Positions 1 to 11,925 of a stretch of 64,000 nucleotides of DNA are shown here, piece by piece. The translations under genes and the position numbers were made by a program. The notes under the pieces are model-generated. The model made no database searches. It was not told the DNA's origin and was given only the letters and a program-made list of their open reading frames with translations. The stretch's first letter is position 1; each line of letters opens with the position of its first letter. The stretch comes from Agrocybe praecox (taxonomy: Eukaryota > Basidiomycota > Agaricomycetes > Agaricales > Agrocybaceae): NCBI GenBank assembly GCA_964017145.1, contig OZ024846.1, positions 2,542,001 to 2,606,000 on the forward strand, read 5' to 3'.

Positions 1-422
1 CGGCTAAATGACGCTCGGCTGACGTATATCGTCCAGTTCGAGTTGGCTTTCGTCGTAAAGTAGATCCAGCAAGTGGCTTCTCCTCTGAGTAGAAGGCGTA
101 GGAAGCAGGCGACACATGTAGTGGTGCCGATACAGCATTTGTTGCTAAGTTGATAAGGCTAGTAGCAGTAGAAAACGTGTTCGTACGGTCCTAAAAGGCA
201 GTTACATGTGAATCCTTGTAGTCGACCGCTAGTTATTTACATACCAGGAGAGCCGTACCCAGTGGTGTAGACTTTCTGGACATTATAGAATATTCACATC
301 AAGCTTCAAGCGCATCCACACCTTTCAGGGAGGCAGTCGAAGTGGTGGTTACAGGAAGAGCTCAGAAGACTGTCTGGGACTCTGGTTCTAATCCGGACAA
401 TGACAAATATTGCTGACATTTC

Positions 423-489
423 CACGTGCCTTCCGTGTTTCAACCACGTGCTTGCTTTTGACGCGTCGCGACACTAAGTTAGAACGCGT
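423..489. promoter_or_regulatory. Paired E-boxes and MCB-like boxes upstream of the zinc-finger gene
   Basis: Two CACGTG palindromes lie at 423-428 and 445-450, followed by two ACGCGT hexamers at 461-466 and 484-489. They sit about 600 bp upstream of the zinc-finger start codon. CACGTG is the classical bHLH site and ACGCGT the MluI cell-cycle box of fungi; binding here is inference. The rest of 1-1091 holds no gene I can support; 985-1040 is a pyrimidine-rich tract typical of a fungal 5' leader. Confidence 0.35.
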
Positions 490-1091
490 TGAGTACGTTA
501 TCAAGTTGGCTAACATTCACCGATTCACACATATTATACACGATTAAATCTGATATAGGAGAATTACGATAATTGTCCTTCTACCGTAGCTATATCACGT
601 TTCATATGGCTCACCAGCAGTGAGGACAAAGCCCACGCAAGTCGTTATTAAGTGGTGCCTTTGGACATGTTTGAACGTCCTTAAATATTTTTGCTTTGAT
701 CGCTCAGAAATCTATTAATGTTAATTGGTGGTACAATGCCTCTTTCCGTGATAAAACAACTGTTTGGAATGGGCCCAATGCAGAATTCAGTTTCATTCCG
801 ATAGTGGGACATAACAGGGCCAAGTAATAAAAAGCGAGTAACCAGACACGAGGTTCTCAATGCACATCAGCTTCTAGAACGACAGATAGAGTTGGATATC
901 CCAATGAGTCCCAATAGAAATGTGCATTGTAGACTCGCTGGGCTAGAGATATTAAAAGTGCAAGTTTTCGAGAAAAATTATCACTTCACACACATCACCT
1001 TTCCCCCTTCTTTCTCTCTCATCGTCTTGTTCTCTCCGCACGTCTAAAGCCTCTAGATATACTTCACTGAAGTTATTTCACCTATCAGAAC

Positions 1092-2256
1092 ATGTCGCTT
1101 AATGATGTTGATATGATGACTTCTAACGATTCGGAGTTTGTGAACGACCGCGGCCCGCTCTACGACGACAGAGCAGTGCAGGAAGCCTTTCACAGACCAA
1201 TCGAGATCACAGACTGCAGCTTCTTGTTGTCTCTTCCCAGAAAAACCCAAGCTGACTCTTATGAATATGACTCGTCCACCTCTTCTGCACCCGGGGCGTC
1301 TCTGCCTGACCCTCAGAGATTGCTAGAGGATTATTTTTCCTCTAACTGGCTTTTCAACAATGAAGTCATCTTTCCATCGAACACCGAGGACGGACACATA
1401 AATACGTTTGATACTGGCGAAGGTGAACTTTTACAATTTGAAGGGGACTCGGTGGAAGATTACTACGATCCTCTAGTGGTACAGTCATACCAAAATGACT
1501 TTGGATTTATGTATGGTTTGTGTACCTTGACTCTTTACATCTGAAGGTTCTCAAAATCAACTTAGGGAGCCCAATTTAATGCAGTCTGGAAGCTCAACAC
1601 TGTCTGGAAGCGCCACACTGTCGGATTATCATTATAATCTTTTTAATCCATCACCTGGCCCTTATGCTATTTGGACGCCTCCGTCATCCTCAAACCCTGA
1701 TAATTATACGGAAAAACCATGCAGAACTCAAGATGCCAATTACCTGCCATCCACACCCTCTTCTATTTGGACAAATGACTCTTCGTCTCCAGAATCGCAG
1801 ATCGAGACGAGAAAGCGCAACGCACGTACTAGGACCCCTACCCCTTCCCTGCCGTCTCCCGCCGACTCCTCCGAAAAATCCCTGTCCCACAGCTCAAAGA
1901 GCAAGAGGTCCTCCAAATATAAAGCTAACGACATCAAAAGGGACGATCTAGTGCTTGTCAAAATGAAGACGAAGTTTTCCAACTTCCTTGTAGGTGGAGA
2001 AGTCACGTATCGTGTGTATCAAGACCGCAGAGGAAAGCTTGTTTACGAGTGCAGGGAACCCGAATGTGGTGGAAAATTTGACCTTACATACAATAAAAGG
2101 GACCTCAAGACTCACTTTGAGTCGAAGGCGCATTGTTCAAAGAGGATGTACCAATGTAAGTTCCCTGGATGTGACAGGGCTTATACCAGGGACGACGCGA
2201 GGAAGAGACACGAATTAGACAAGCATTTGAATGCTCTTCTTCGTGGAGGATTATAG
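1092..2256 (+). CDS. C2H2 zinc-finger protein, probable transcription factor
   Basis: Two exons, 1092-1510 and 1566-2256, are joined by a 55-nt GT-AG intron that exactly corrects the frame shift between them, giving about 369 residues. The N-terminal 280 residues are Ser/Thr/Pro-rich and low in structure, with acidic patches, as expected of an activation or regulatory region. The C-terminal 70 residues carry two C2H2 fingers: a degenerate one with a CREPEC pair followed by two His, and a standard one with CKFPGC followed by RKRHELDKH. A basic Lys/Arg/Ser stretch just before the fingers could be a nuclear signal. Fungal C2H2 proteins of this shape act in the nucleus on DNA; the target genes cannot be read from the sequence. 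The start is the first ATG after a pyrimidine-rich leader. No neighbour suggests a pathway. Confidence 0.8.
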
Positions 2257-2462
2257 ATAAGTACGGGTATCAAAGTTGTACCAGATGATGTTTCTTTCTT
2301 TTGCTTCACTCGACACGCTCTATCTACTTCTACTTAACATCTATGTAATTTAATTACCCGTTCGACTAATTTGTATACTTCTTTAATAATACGTCCCGTA
2401 CATTTTTTTCATGTACCCATTTTCTTCTCCGTGTAAGCAAAAATAGATTGACTTCCTGCTTC

Positions 2463-2704
2463 AACGTTGGGCAGTTGCCAGTCGTTGACTAGTCAAATTG
2501 ATGGGCAAAGTCATGGCTAGTCATCGTGATGGAGGTATCTGATTGGTCAATCAACATTTCCCGAATTTACTTAGTTTCTTTTCGGTGTTGCCCGAGCGGT
2601 AAGAAACAATCTAAGCGACGTAACTTATGCACCATCACAGTCACACAAAGACTTGACTAGTCATTTGACCCATCAATGACTAGCTGTTGACTCGCACAAC
2701 GCTG
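2463..2704. mobile_element. MITE-like inverted-repeat element (putative)
   Basis: The left arm (about 2463-2527) and the right arm (about 2640-2704) are imperfect inverted copies: ACGTTGGGCAG at the left end is mirrored by CGCACAACGC at the right, and both arms hold GATGGG next to the palindrome TGACTAGTCA or a variant of it. The middle has no coding capacity. Small size, long imperfect terminal repeats and position in an intergenic gap fit a non-autonomous DNA transposon remnant. I could not see clear target-site duplications. The remainder of 2257-3260 contains no gene I can support. Confidence 0.35.
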
Positions 2705-3262
2705 TGACATAGCCTAGTACGAATGGCGTGAGAACAACTGCAAACCATGTCGGATGGGTTGAACGGTGACAAACTTGGAACGAACTCTGCTTAGTTTCAG
2801 ACCCTTTGCACCATATCCGCAGCAACCTCTCGACGACCAGAGTATTTACCGAGCAGCACAGGTTCTATTATCTTACTTCGATCCAATTCTCAACTGCAGC
2901 TGGTTTCTCGTCAATAAAGTTACATCTGTGCTGCAAAAATTTATGATTCTGGTGTCCTAACTCACGGCATTCTGTAGTAAACTATCTCTTCGTGATATGC
3001 AAATATTTTCAGCTGGCTTGTCAAAGACTCATCTGTCATGAGACTCATGTTCGAGCCTGGGTTGATAAAGATAGTAATTGTAATTTCTGTGCCTTGATTG
3101 CAGACCGTTCGGCTTTGGATCTCCCAGCCTTTCTCTACTAGTACTCTGTCAACTGCTCTTCACTGGACTGCGGAATAGACCTTATTCCACCGTCTACGGA
3201 GTCTCTCAAACTTGGATTCTTGTTTAATAAATTTACGCGCAAATTAACTCGTTATTTCCGCG

Positions 3263-3270
3263 TATAAAAG
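3263..3270 (+). promoter_or_regulatory. TATA box of the monooxygenase gene
   Basis: TATAAAAG lies 45 bp before the chosen ATG at 3308. An in-frame ATG at 3284 is only 21 bp from the box and would probably lie at or before the transcription start, which favours 3308. Confidence 0.5.
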
Positions 3271-3307
3271 ACTATGGCCTTGTATGTTCTTCTTCACCAC
3301 CATCGTC

Positions 3308-5960
3308 ATGACTTACTCAAACTCAAATCTCGATCCAGGAAGCTACTTGCCAACTTTGACAAAACTCGGAGAGCCTCATGTTCCCCAAGGACTCGATTCT
3401 TTCAAAGTCGCCTCGGCTTGGCTACAAGAATTCGGAAAACACTGCGAGCAAGGCAATGTAGAAGGCGTTCTCAGTACCCTGATAGAATCGTCGTTTGCGT
3501 CAAACCTGTTTAAAGGAGACACTCTTCTGGAACCAACTGCGCCCAACGATATTCCCGTTTATTGGAGGGACGCTCTGGCCCTCACATGGGATCTGCGAAC
3601 GTTTGAAGGTACCCAGAAGATAAAAGGCCTGCTTGCGAGTCAACTATCCAAGGTGAAGATATCCAATGTCCGACTACATCAAGATCACGGAATGCCCGAG
3701 CTCCAACGTGCCTTTCCCGACCTAATTTGGATCCAAATAGTGTTCAAATTCGAGACGGAGGTCGGATTATGCTCGGGAGTGGCTAGACTCGTTCCAGTTG
3801 CCACTTCCAAAGATCAAAACGTCGAGTGGAAAGCGTTTACCGTATTTACGAATCTGGACGATCTGAAAGGGTTTCCGGAAAATATTGGCTCTCTTCGCGC
3901 TCAGCATCCAAACCATGGCAAATGGGAAAGGGCCCGGCAAGAAGAAGTGAAGTTCGCAGACAATGACCCTACTGTTTTGATCATGGGAGGCGGACACATG
4001 GGACTCCAGGTAGCTGCTCGCCTGAAGACCTTGGGCGTACAACATCTTATTATCGAGAAAAATGAGAGGATTGGGAATAACTGGAGAGAACGATATGACG
4101 CTTTGTGTCTGCACGACCCTGTTTGTTCGTATTCCCTTTTCGTCTTTTGAATTTTACTGAAGGCCTGTTTTTTCTAGACTCGAATCATATGCCGTATTTA
4201 CCGTAAGCATTCTTCAACTTTGTTTGTAATGAAAGGTCTCATGATGTCATTGATATTCGCAGTTTCCCACCATCGTGGCCCGTTTATACACCTGCAAAGA
4301 AGGTATAAACATCCTGGAACACCTGATATATGTGGCGCTGATTTCAACGCTGATTCCCTATTTCTCAGTTGGCCAATTGGCTGGAACACTATGCCGAGGC
4401 AATGGAGCTCAACGTTTGGGTCTCATCTACTGTATTAAATGCGAAACAGGACCCCAAAACCGAGCTTTGGTCAGTGACGGTCAGAAAACACGACGGAACA
4501 GAGCGGGACTTTTGTGTGAGGCATGTCGTATTCGCTGTGGGATTCATGGGCGGAGAAGGATATATACCGTCGATTCCCGGAGCAGTACGTCCAGAAATGT
4601 GCAAACCGCATACTATATGATCTAATAATCTCGATTTCAGAATACTTTCAAAGGTGAAATCATCCATTCGAGCCAGCATAGAAATGCTGCGGGTCATGTC
4701 GGCAAGAAAGTGGTCGTCGTCGGCGCTGGTTCTTCTGGTCTAATTTTGTGTTCTTTCTTCTTTTGCCCTTTCTCATCTTCACCATAGGTCATGATATTTG
4801 CATGGAATACGCTGACCACGGAATAGGTTAGAGCCCACTTTTGTTTCTGCCAGAAACCTTAGTAGATGAGTTCTGACGAATCAATTTATAGACGTGACGA
4901 TGTTCCAGAGAAGCTCAACATACGTTATATCAAGTCAAAAAAGCTTGGCTGGCATTCTACTCCGTGAGCAGATATTTTGCTAAGTTATAGATTATATGGC
5001 ACCAGGTCGTGCTCATAATGCTTTGATATACTAGCCATGTATTCGGAGAGTGGTCCGCCTACTGGAACAGCGGACCTTCTCGGAGCATCTATCCCAATGC
5101 TAGTTGCATCTAGTATGGGTAGCAGACTGACAAAAATTGTAGCTGAGGCTGATAAGTGAGTTCAAAATTAATCTTGTCTCTGCGTGCACAAATGATGATT
5201 TCTTGTAGGGACATATTGGACGGCCTTCATAAACGTGGTTTTAGAACTAACGGTGGATATAAGGGATGCGGTCTGTTTCCCTTGCTATTTACTAAGGGAG
5301 GAGGCTGCTATATGGGTTCGTAATCCCTTCCATCTCACGTTCACGTAACGAAAGCATGGACTAAAGCTGGCGCAGACGTAGGGGGAAGTCAAGCCATCAT
5401 CGACGGGAAAATCAAGCTTAAGAACGGCAGCGAAATTAATGAGTTTTTTTGAACGCGGACTTCGATTTGAGGACGGGAGCGAGCTTTCAGCAGACATCGT
5501 GATATTCTGCACTGGGTAAGAGCATATGAGTCTTTTCCGGACGCTCATACTTACACGTATGATTGTGTAGGTTCACGAATGCTAGTAAACCCCTTCGAAG
5601 GATCTTTGGAGATCAGGTCGCCGATAATTCTATTCCTATATGGGGCCTGACGGAAGAGGGAGAACTGAGTGGCTGCTACCGTGAAATAGGATTCTCTGGA
5701 CTCTATGGGGTGATGGGTAAGCTTAGATAGTCATCGCATCTCGTAACTTGAACAGCCCAGTTGACTGATATTCCCGTTTACCAGGTAACATCAGCAAAGG
5801 TCGGTTTTACTCGAAGCATGTGGCTCTTCGTGAGTGTACTCCTATTAACTGTTATGATGCAATATCCTTGATGGCCTGAATGTTTCTCCTTTTTGTTTTC
5901 TTAGAAATCAAAGCCGTCGAAGAGAGTGTGGTCGGAGATACTAGATACAAGAAAGCATAA
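3308..5960 (+). CDS. FAD/NADP-dependent flavin monooxygenase (frameshifted)
   Basis: Thirteen exons can be joined: 3308-4124, 4178-4202, 4263-4302, 4369-4584, 4641-4737, 4788-4826, 4892-4963, 5035-5155, 5209-5315, 5376-5515, 5571-5716, 5785-5829 and 5905-5960 (about 639 residues if one base is discounted). Residues 1-200 resemble an NTF2/SnoaL-like domain. A first dinucleotide fold (GGGHMG) binds FAD, LPFPPSWPVYTPAKK is the family's linker, and a second fold (VVVVGAGSSGHD) binds NADPH, as in YUCCA-like class B monooxygenases, which insert one oxygen atom into small organic substrates. The substrate is unknown. Exon 10 holds a T7 run (5444-5450) where the family frame needs T6, so translation stops at once. 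Either a sequencing error or a young inactivation; every other junction is intact. Confidence 0.75.
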
Positions 5961-7654
5961 ATCATCCGGCACCCAAGACTATTTCGAAATGTTACTATTA
6001 TTCTGTATTCCCAGTCATTGTGATAATAACTAACATACCGTCTCTTGAGATCAACCTTGGGCTTTCTAGTATGTACTATAGCGCCGCTATAGCACATACG
6101 AATATTTGAATTTTGAAGTCAGCTAACTTCAAGTTGTGTTTCAAGGGGTCGGTGATGGCCGAACTTGGTATCAAGCGAGATATGTAAGCCTCAACACTCA
6201 ACAAACAACGTTCACTATCTTTTCTTCTCAACACGGAAGGCTTTTGCCTGTTTTGAAAGCACATGGAGCAGGTTATCATGTCTTTTTCGCTGGGTTAGTG
6301 TGGATCCTTTGCTCAGGCAAGGTGCCATATTTTCTCCACGAAAGAAGCCGCTCTTATGCGGTTTGCTTGTACGCCTGACAAGTGTTCGCGCTCGAAAGGG
6401 CAGCTCTCATGTAAAGCATGGAATACATTTGGGTTGCTGCTGCTGTAAACTCGGTTCACTGGATGTCACATCGACCATCCATGGAACCACTTCTTAAACA
6501 TCCCTCGGAATCCACGCGCGCACGTCGACTTCGGTTCAACGTATCGTCTGGACTCCGAAATTCTAACGTCCCATGAGGACAACTGCTGAGTGTAATGTCT
6601 AACGGGACTGGAATACAGCTGGGATCGAGAGTATAGGGGTTTGCTCAAGGCATCGAAAGTTAGCCGGTGTATGCTATACTGGCTTTCTTTTCCTTGCCAA
6701 GGGTCGTCAATCTTGGCGATCTGTTACCACAGTTTGCATATGGTCAATGCCGACTTGGTATCAGAGCATGCAGATATACATCGCATCTTTCCTTCTTTCA
6801 TCGGGTTGGAGCAAATGATTGTTCTTTCTCTGGTGAATGAGATTTGGCTTAAGGTGCTGTGCGCCTCTTTGGCAGCAAGCGCTTTTAGACCGATTTTTGT
6901 TTTTGTATTCCGGCCCTGATTCATTCCTCACGTAAACCAAAAGGAACGCGGAACCACTCGTCATGGGGACTCAACAAAAACCACTCGTCGAGCTACTTGA
7001 TCAAAGAGCAAGACTTTATAACCGCGCAACAACCCGGACGATTGGATAACCTGTCTTCGTGCTTTTCTATACCGTTTGAGAGAAGAGGACGTGCATTAAA
7101 AGGCCCTGATCATCTTTTAGTATGATTGGGAATGCCACGTCTTAAAAGCCTAAATTTTTGGAATTTCTTTCGCTCATTCGTTGAGCTTGCCTCTTTCGCT
7201 AGCGGCATGAGTATACATAATGTGAGGTAAGTATGACTCCTCCCTACCTCCCTATTTTCCTTTGTATATTGCTGATCTATCCGTTTGTTGAGCATTGGAA
7301 TTAATCGGACGTACTACTCTTTTTGTTTGAGAAACCTTGATACTTTGGGGGAGGCGTCAACCGTTTTCAAAGGCGCAAGTGGATGTTTCGATTTCCACTG
7401 ATGGGCCTTCTTCATACACAACAGCTGCACCTACGTACAAAAACTCGCCAGTTGTTAAACCAGAAATTCACACGAAACCGGTAAATTGCAGAAAGAGGTC
7501 ATCTCAAAAATTACAATTATTTACTACAGGAATTAAGTAAGCCCCGTCCGCATTTTAGATAGCATATGTAAAATGACCTAGGTCATTTCATTATTTAATC
7601 CTTCATGAAAAAATGTTCATCAAATGTCTGAAATAGTAGAAACCTGAGGTCGTC
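5961..7654. other. Non-coding stretch with no supported gene
   Basis: Several open frames of 60-110 codons occur, but none shows a motif, a signal peptide or splice-linked continuation that I recognise. A short piece near 6310-6420 vaguely recalls a broken Zn2Cys6 region, which is too weak to annotate. Confidence 0.4.
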
Positions 7655-8578
7655 TCAGTCACAGTCGAAATAATTTCCTTGAATTACGTTAGGGCAGCCA
7701 GCGGTATCTGTATATCACATGCATCAAGATCCTTTCCACTGAAGAGAGAAAGAAAAAGCAACCTCTAACTAACCTTTGTTGAGAGGGCAGTCATCAAAAT
7801 TATCACAGCATTTGATGCAGGCACGTTTGTCCGCAGGTTCGACGAGCTCGACGTAGTGTTTGTACCTGAAAACGAGGAGATTTACATAAACTCTGGCCTC
7901 ATCGGTCAATTGACATGTAAAACGCACCCTAAGCACTTGCTACCCTGGGGGTTTCCCAAGCCTCCAGCTCCACCACTTGAATCATATTGGCCTCCACCAT
8001 CACTTGGATTCAACCTGCTGAGCTTCTCGGGACGAATGCATCCAGTCACTAGTAGAGGGATACAATTAGTCATGGGGGCACCAATTTGGATTTCGAAAGT
8101 AAGTAAGTAGTGGCGTACATTGGGCGAAACGTGCTCCTCGTGAACTTGTCCCAGTTTTGAACTCAACATTGCTCCAAAAGTCCGAGGGAAGTTGGCCTTG
8201 ATCAGGTGAGTATCGTCCGGACGGTGAGCAGTAAGTCTTCATTCCTCCAGGGTGTTCGCTGTCTCCGATATTCGTATGGGGATCCCTGTAATATCACGAT
8301 AATGGTCAAAGGTCCGAACGAAAGGAATCTAGCATAAGTTAATTACCTGGGCATTATCATGCTACATTGGACCACAAAATTTGTCAGTAAGTGTAATCCA
8401 AAATAGAAAACTAAAAACAGCTTGATGCACACCAGAAGTTGTTGGCGTCTGTGACATAGACGATGTTATCCACCGCTTGTCTGGCGTGCAGTTCTTGGAT
8501 ATCGGCGGCTGGTGTAGCGGTGACAAGCACCGAAAGCAATGTGACACAGGCAAAACCAACTTTCAAGTTTGATAGCAT
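7655..8578 (-). CDS. Small secreted Cys-rich protein
   Basis: Six exons on the minus strand: 8578-8433, 8361-8347, 8285-8119, 8048-7928, 7865-7774 and 7707-7655, giving 197 residues. Exon 2 is only 15 nt (CMIMPR across its borders). The first 20 residues form a signal peptide ending near TATPAA. The mature part carries family landmarks of a secreted basidiomycete protein: a Thr-Asn-Ile-Gly-Asp-Ser-Glu block, QLPSDFWSNVEFKTG, a GCIRP turn, a Gly-rich DGGGQYDSSGG stretch, and a Cys-rich end (CIKCCDN, AGCPNVIQGNYFDCD). The protein is probably exported and disulfide-stabilised. Biochemical function is not known to me; an effector-like or cell-wall role is only inference. The neighbouring dioxygenase is transcribed in the same direction but has no obvious link. 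Confidence 0.85.
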
Positions 8579-8648
8579 AGTAAAAGACTTGAGAGAGGAT
8601 ATAATCGAAACTTGATTTTGATTTTGACATAGTAACTTGAGGTTCTGC

Positions 8649-8656
8649 TTTTTATA
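8649..8656 (-). promoter_or_regulatory. TATA box of the small secreted protein gene
   Basis: Read on the minus strand this is TATAAAAA, 71-78 bp upstream of the ATG at 8578. Between here and the end of the next gene at 9196 I see no further gene. Confidence 0.45.
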
Positions 8657-9195
8657 TGAAATTCGAATAGACATAAGCGAGCTCCCGCCTGACCCTACCG
8701 CTGTTTGGGCGAGCCGCCGATCTTGAAGGACTAGACACTGAGCAAAATATCATTGGAACAAATATGTCAAGATGTACTCGAAGGGTCTCGAGTTGCAGAT
8801 TAGCCAGATAGCTATCAGGTCATTGGACCGAGAATGAGTGATCGACCCAACCCGGCATCTAGAACCTCAAGGAAATGGCGGTGAAAAGAGGCGAGAGGTG
8901 ACCGTCGATGTCAGAGTTTACATACCATGAACGTCATTTGATATATTTCCTCTCGCATCGGAGACGAATCCCAATGCGAATTTCAGTGGCTGAAGGTCCG
9001 GGCTAGGACTCGGTGGGTTGATAGCCCACAACAGGTAGTCAGCGGCCCACCTCATGATGTTGGAAACAGGAGTCAAGAGAAGATAAAAACATAGCTTGCT
9101 TGATTCATGTCACTAAATACATGGCGGGAATGGCTCCCGATTAACTTGAACACAGAGAACCTCTTCAGGCTGAACCTTAAAACATACTCGTCGAT

Positions 9196-11462
9196 TTACT
9201 GCTTCTGCTCTGCACCAAGTTCTGGCAGCCCACTGGCCTTCAGTTCAGCGTTGATCTCGTCAATATGATTCATGAATTGGCCTTTCAAGTTATCCCACAT
9301 CGCCGGTTCGTGTTCTATACGCACAAAGTTAGAGATGAGCCTAGCTTCCAAAGTGGTCCAACACACCATGTAATTTTCCAGATCGATTCATTGCATAGTC
9401 TGTGATGGTGAACATCATACTTGACTCAAACATGAAAGCTTGAAAGAAACAGAAGTATGGTACATTAGCTTAGTGGACAACAAGGATGATATCAATTCTA
9501 ATCGCACCAATTGTCCCTTCATGAACTCGCATAGGCTTCAGCTCGGCCTCCGTCGCTTTCTTGAACTCGTCGTACGAGACTGAAAGTAAGGGATAAGTAT
9601 GTATGAAAACAAGTTACAAAATCAAACGAACCTCCGTGTGGACAGAAACCAGTTTCGTAGCTAGCACCACCTTCAAGGGTCATGTCAATGGAAGAAGATT
9701 TCCTACGAGAGACATTTGTGCATACCTGGTTGGAAGCCGTCACTTCTACCGCCATATACACCATATAGCAAGCCCATAAATTCCGTTGCCGAATTCCTGT
9801 GATAATACTACAAATTCGATTTAGACTAAAAGTTTCGCTGGAAGTGACGCAAAGCTCACAGGAGGCCTGAAGGTACCCGTAGAAACATCCCATCGTGGAC
9901 TGAAAATCAAAAAGTCTGCAAGAGGAACGTTTACTTGTTTCGATTTGGCGGTAAGGACGCAGAAGATAGAAGGGTCGATATGATCTTTCGAGATACTTCC
10001 TACGTTGACGAACTTCTCCATGGCGTATTTATACGGGACATAGCTGACAAGAATGTCAGTTACTAACTGAAAATGAAGTAAAGAAGAAAAGCCTTACTTT
10101 CCGTGCCAGGCAACGACATCGAAGGGGGTATGTTCCTGGGAACAAGAGTGGAGTTGGCCACAGACCCTGCAGACAAGGTCAGATCAGGCGGCGCACGGAA
10201 TTTCAAAAACAGCTTACTTGTAAATAACTGTACTCAAAATTAGATTCTGTTCAATTCAAGCTTCAACAGAACAATACTTACTTTTCCAAGGGTTCTGATC
10301 AAGATCGAAAGAAGCAATTGGTGACTCGAAATCTCGAGGATTGGCAAGGCCGTGTCCTCCAAGGGGCCCGAGTTCAGGAAGAGCATAATGAGCACCGTAT
10401 ATTTCTTGAATATCTGAGAGCGAAAATCATGAGTGGCTATTGACAAACCAGAGGAAATGACTTACATCCGCGTGAAGGCCCATCAGGAAGGACAACTTTG
10501 AACTTCATCCCACGTTGAATGACACACAGTTCACCAGATCGTACCATAAGCCTTTATAAACAGGGATAAAAAAGAGTAGAAATCTTCAGAAACGCGAGTG
10601 AAGTTCATTCGATATTACTCACTTTCCGAATTCAGTCTGGATATCCAAGCGCCCTTGCTGAGGCAAGATCAACATATCCCCATCATTATTACAAAACGCC
10701 TTCCGGTCCATGGACGCATTTGCGAGATACATGTGGATGGCAAGTCCTTCATGCAAAGTAGGATCACCATTTCCCGCGATCGTCTTCAACCCTTCCACAA
10801 AGTCAACCTTCTCTGAGTCGGCAGGCAGGTCGAACGGATGCCAAGCGAGTTGGGTGGGGCTAACGTGAACCTTCGGGTTGAGTGGAAGGAAGCATGATTC
10901 GAGCTATATGGCGAGAGAACGATAAGTCCAAAGACATATTCAGATAAAAAGCAGGACGAACGTCAGGATTATCAGGCAGGCGGGTGAAGCCCTGATGAGC
11001 GACAGAGGGACGAATGCGGTACAGCCACCTAGAAGGCACATCATTAACCTCTACCTTTCTTCAACCCTCAACTGTCAATAATAATACACACGAATGGAAG
11101 TTCTCTGCTCGAGGGGCGACGAAAGAGGTTCCGGTCATCTAAGACAAAAGAGAGTGACCATCTTAACAAATGCACAGAAAGCACATCGTCAAAATGGAAT
11201 GAAATACTCACACCCTCAGTGTACAGATCATACTTGTTCTTCTGGGGGCTGTTCTGCCCATCTGGCAGCGCTCCTGGACTAGATAAAGTACATGGTGAGT
11301 ACTCTAAAGTATCCCCTTCAACATGACCGAAGACACAACCACTTACAGTGCTTCACTCGCAAATAAATTCCCGAATCCAACCTGGTACTTATATGGATCT
11401 TTTTCGTGGGGTTGTGTCGCAAATGAGCCTTTAGCAGAAGCCCCTGAAGCAGTCAAAGGCAT
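9196..11462 (-). CDS. HGD: Homogentisate 1,2-dioxygenase
   Basis: This enzyme opens the ring of homogentisate to maleylacetoacetate with Fe(II) and O2, in Phe/Tyr catabolism in the cytosol (EC 1.13.11.5). Fifteen exons splice without a break to 480 residues, the normal family length: 11462-11347, 11278-11212, 11138-11092, 11028-10962, 10903-10623, 10551-10466, 10413-10282, 10227-10218, 10166-10098, 10043-9860, 9807-9726, 9670-9632, 9579-9508, 9438-9367 and 9314-9196. Exon 8 is only 10 nt. Recognisable blocks are YQVGFGNLFASEALPGALP, SFVAPRAENFHSWLYRIRPS, EIYGAHYALPELGPLG, HTPFDVVAWHGNYVPYKY, HIDPSIFCVLTAK, RPPYYHRNSATEFMGL and the C-terminal SYETGFCPHGVSYDEF; the His and Glu iron ligands lie in the last three. 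Other genes of the pathway (fumarylacetoacetase, isomerase) are not in the window. Confidence 0.97.
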
Positions 11463-11540
11463 AATTTATGCTCTTGACTGAAAATACGATAGATAGAATT
11501 GGAGAAAGAGAGTGGACCATTGGAAATCCACGGAATGGGC

Positions 11541-11547
11541 TATATAT
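11541..11547 (-). promoter_or_regulatory. TATA-like element of the HGD gene
   Basis: A TATATAT run lies about 80 bp upstream of the HGD start codon at 11462. The HGD promoter and the transketolase 3' end share the 463-bp gap 11463-11925. Confidence 0.35.
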
Positions 11548-11925
11548 GCCATTCATCCCGATATAACACGCTGAATTTAGACAAGAAAGGTCTTGATTCC
11601 GATGGGAGTCTCGCTTAGATGGCCGCTGGACGGAGAAAAATGGAGAGTTCGCTGCTTTTGTCGTTGAGAAGGGGAAGTGGATTATCTGAGAATGAGAAAC
11701 ACGGACCTCGTGAGCATTCAAGCACGGGAAAAGCGGCTAAAAGTATCCCGAAAAGGAACAATTTACCCAGGCAATCTCCAGTAGGTTTCCCTCAATCAAC
11801 CCACAGCAAAGCACGTAGCCAACGCACATAGAATATATTACAAGATAATCTTACACACTTTTCGTTTCATCTTTTCCTGCATGCCTGTATTACGATTTGT
11901 TCCACTTTCCTTCTGCATGGCTCGT

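Noticed and set aside
2584..2600. tRNA-like A-box word GTTGCCCGAGCGG
   Set aside because: No B-box or cloverleaf partner follows within tRNA length.
6165..6497. Open frame with a Cys/Arg/Lys-rich region recalling a Zn2Cys6 cluster
   Set aside because: Cys spacing is wrong in every frame and no spliced continuation supports it.
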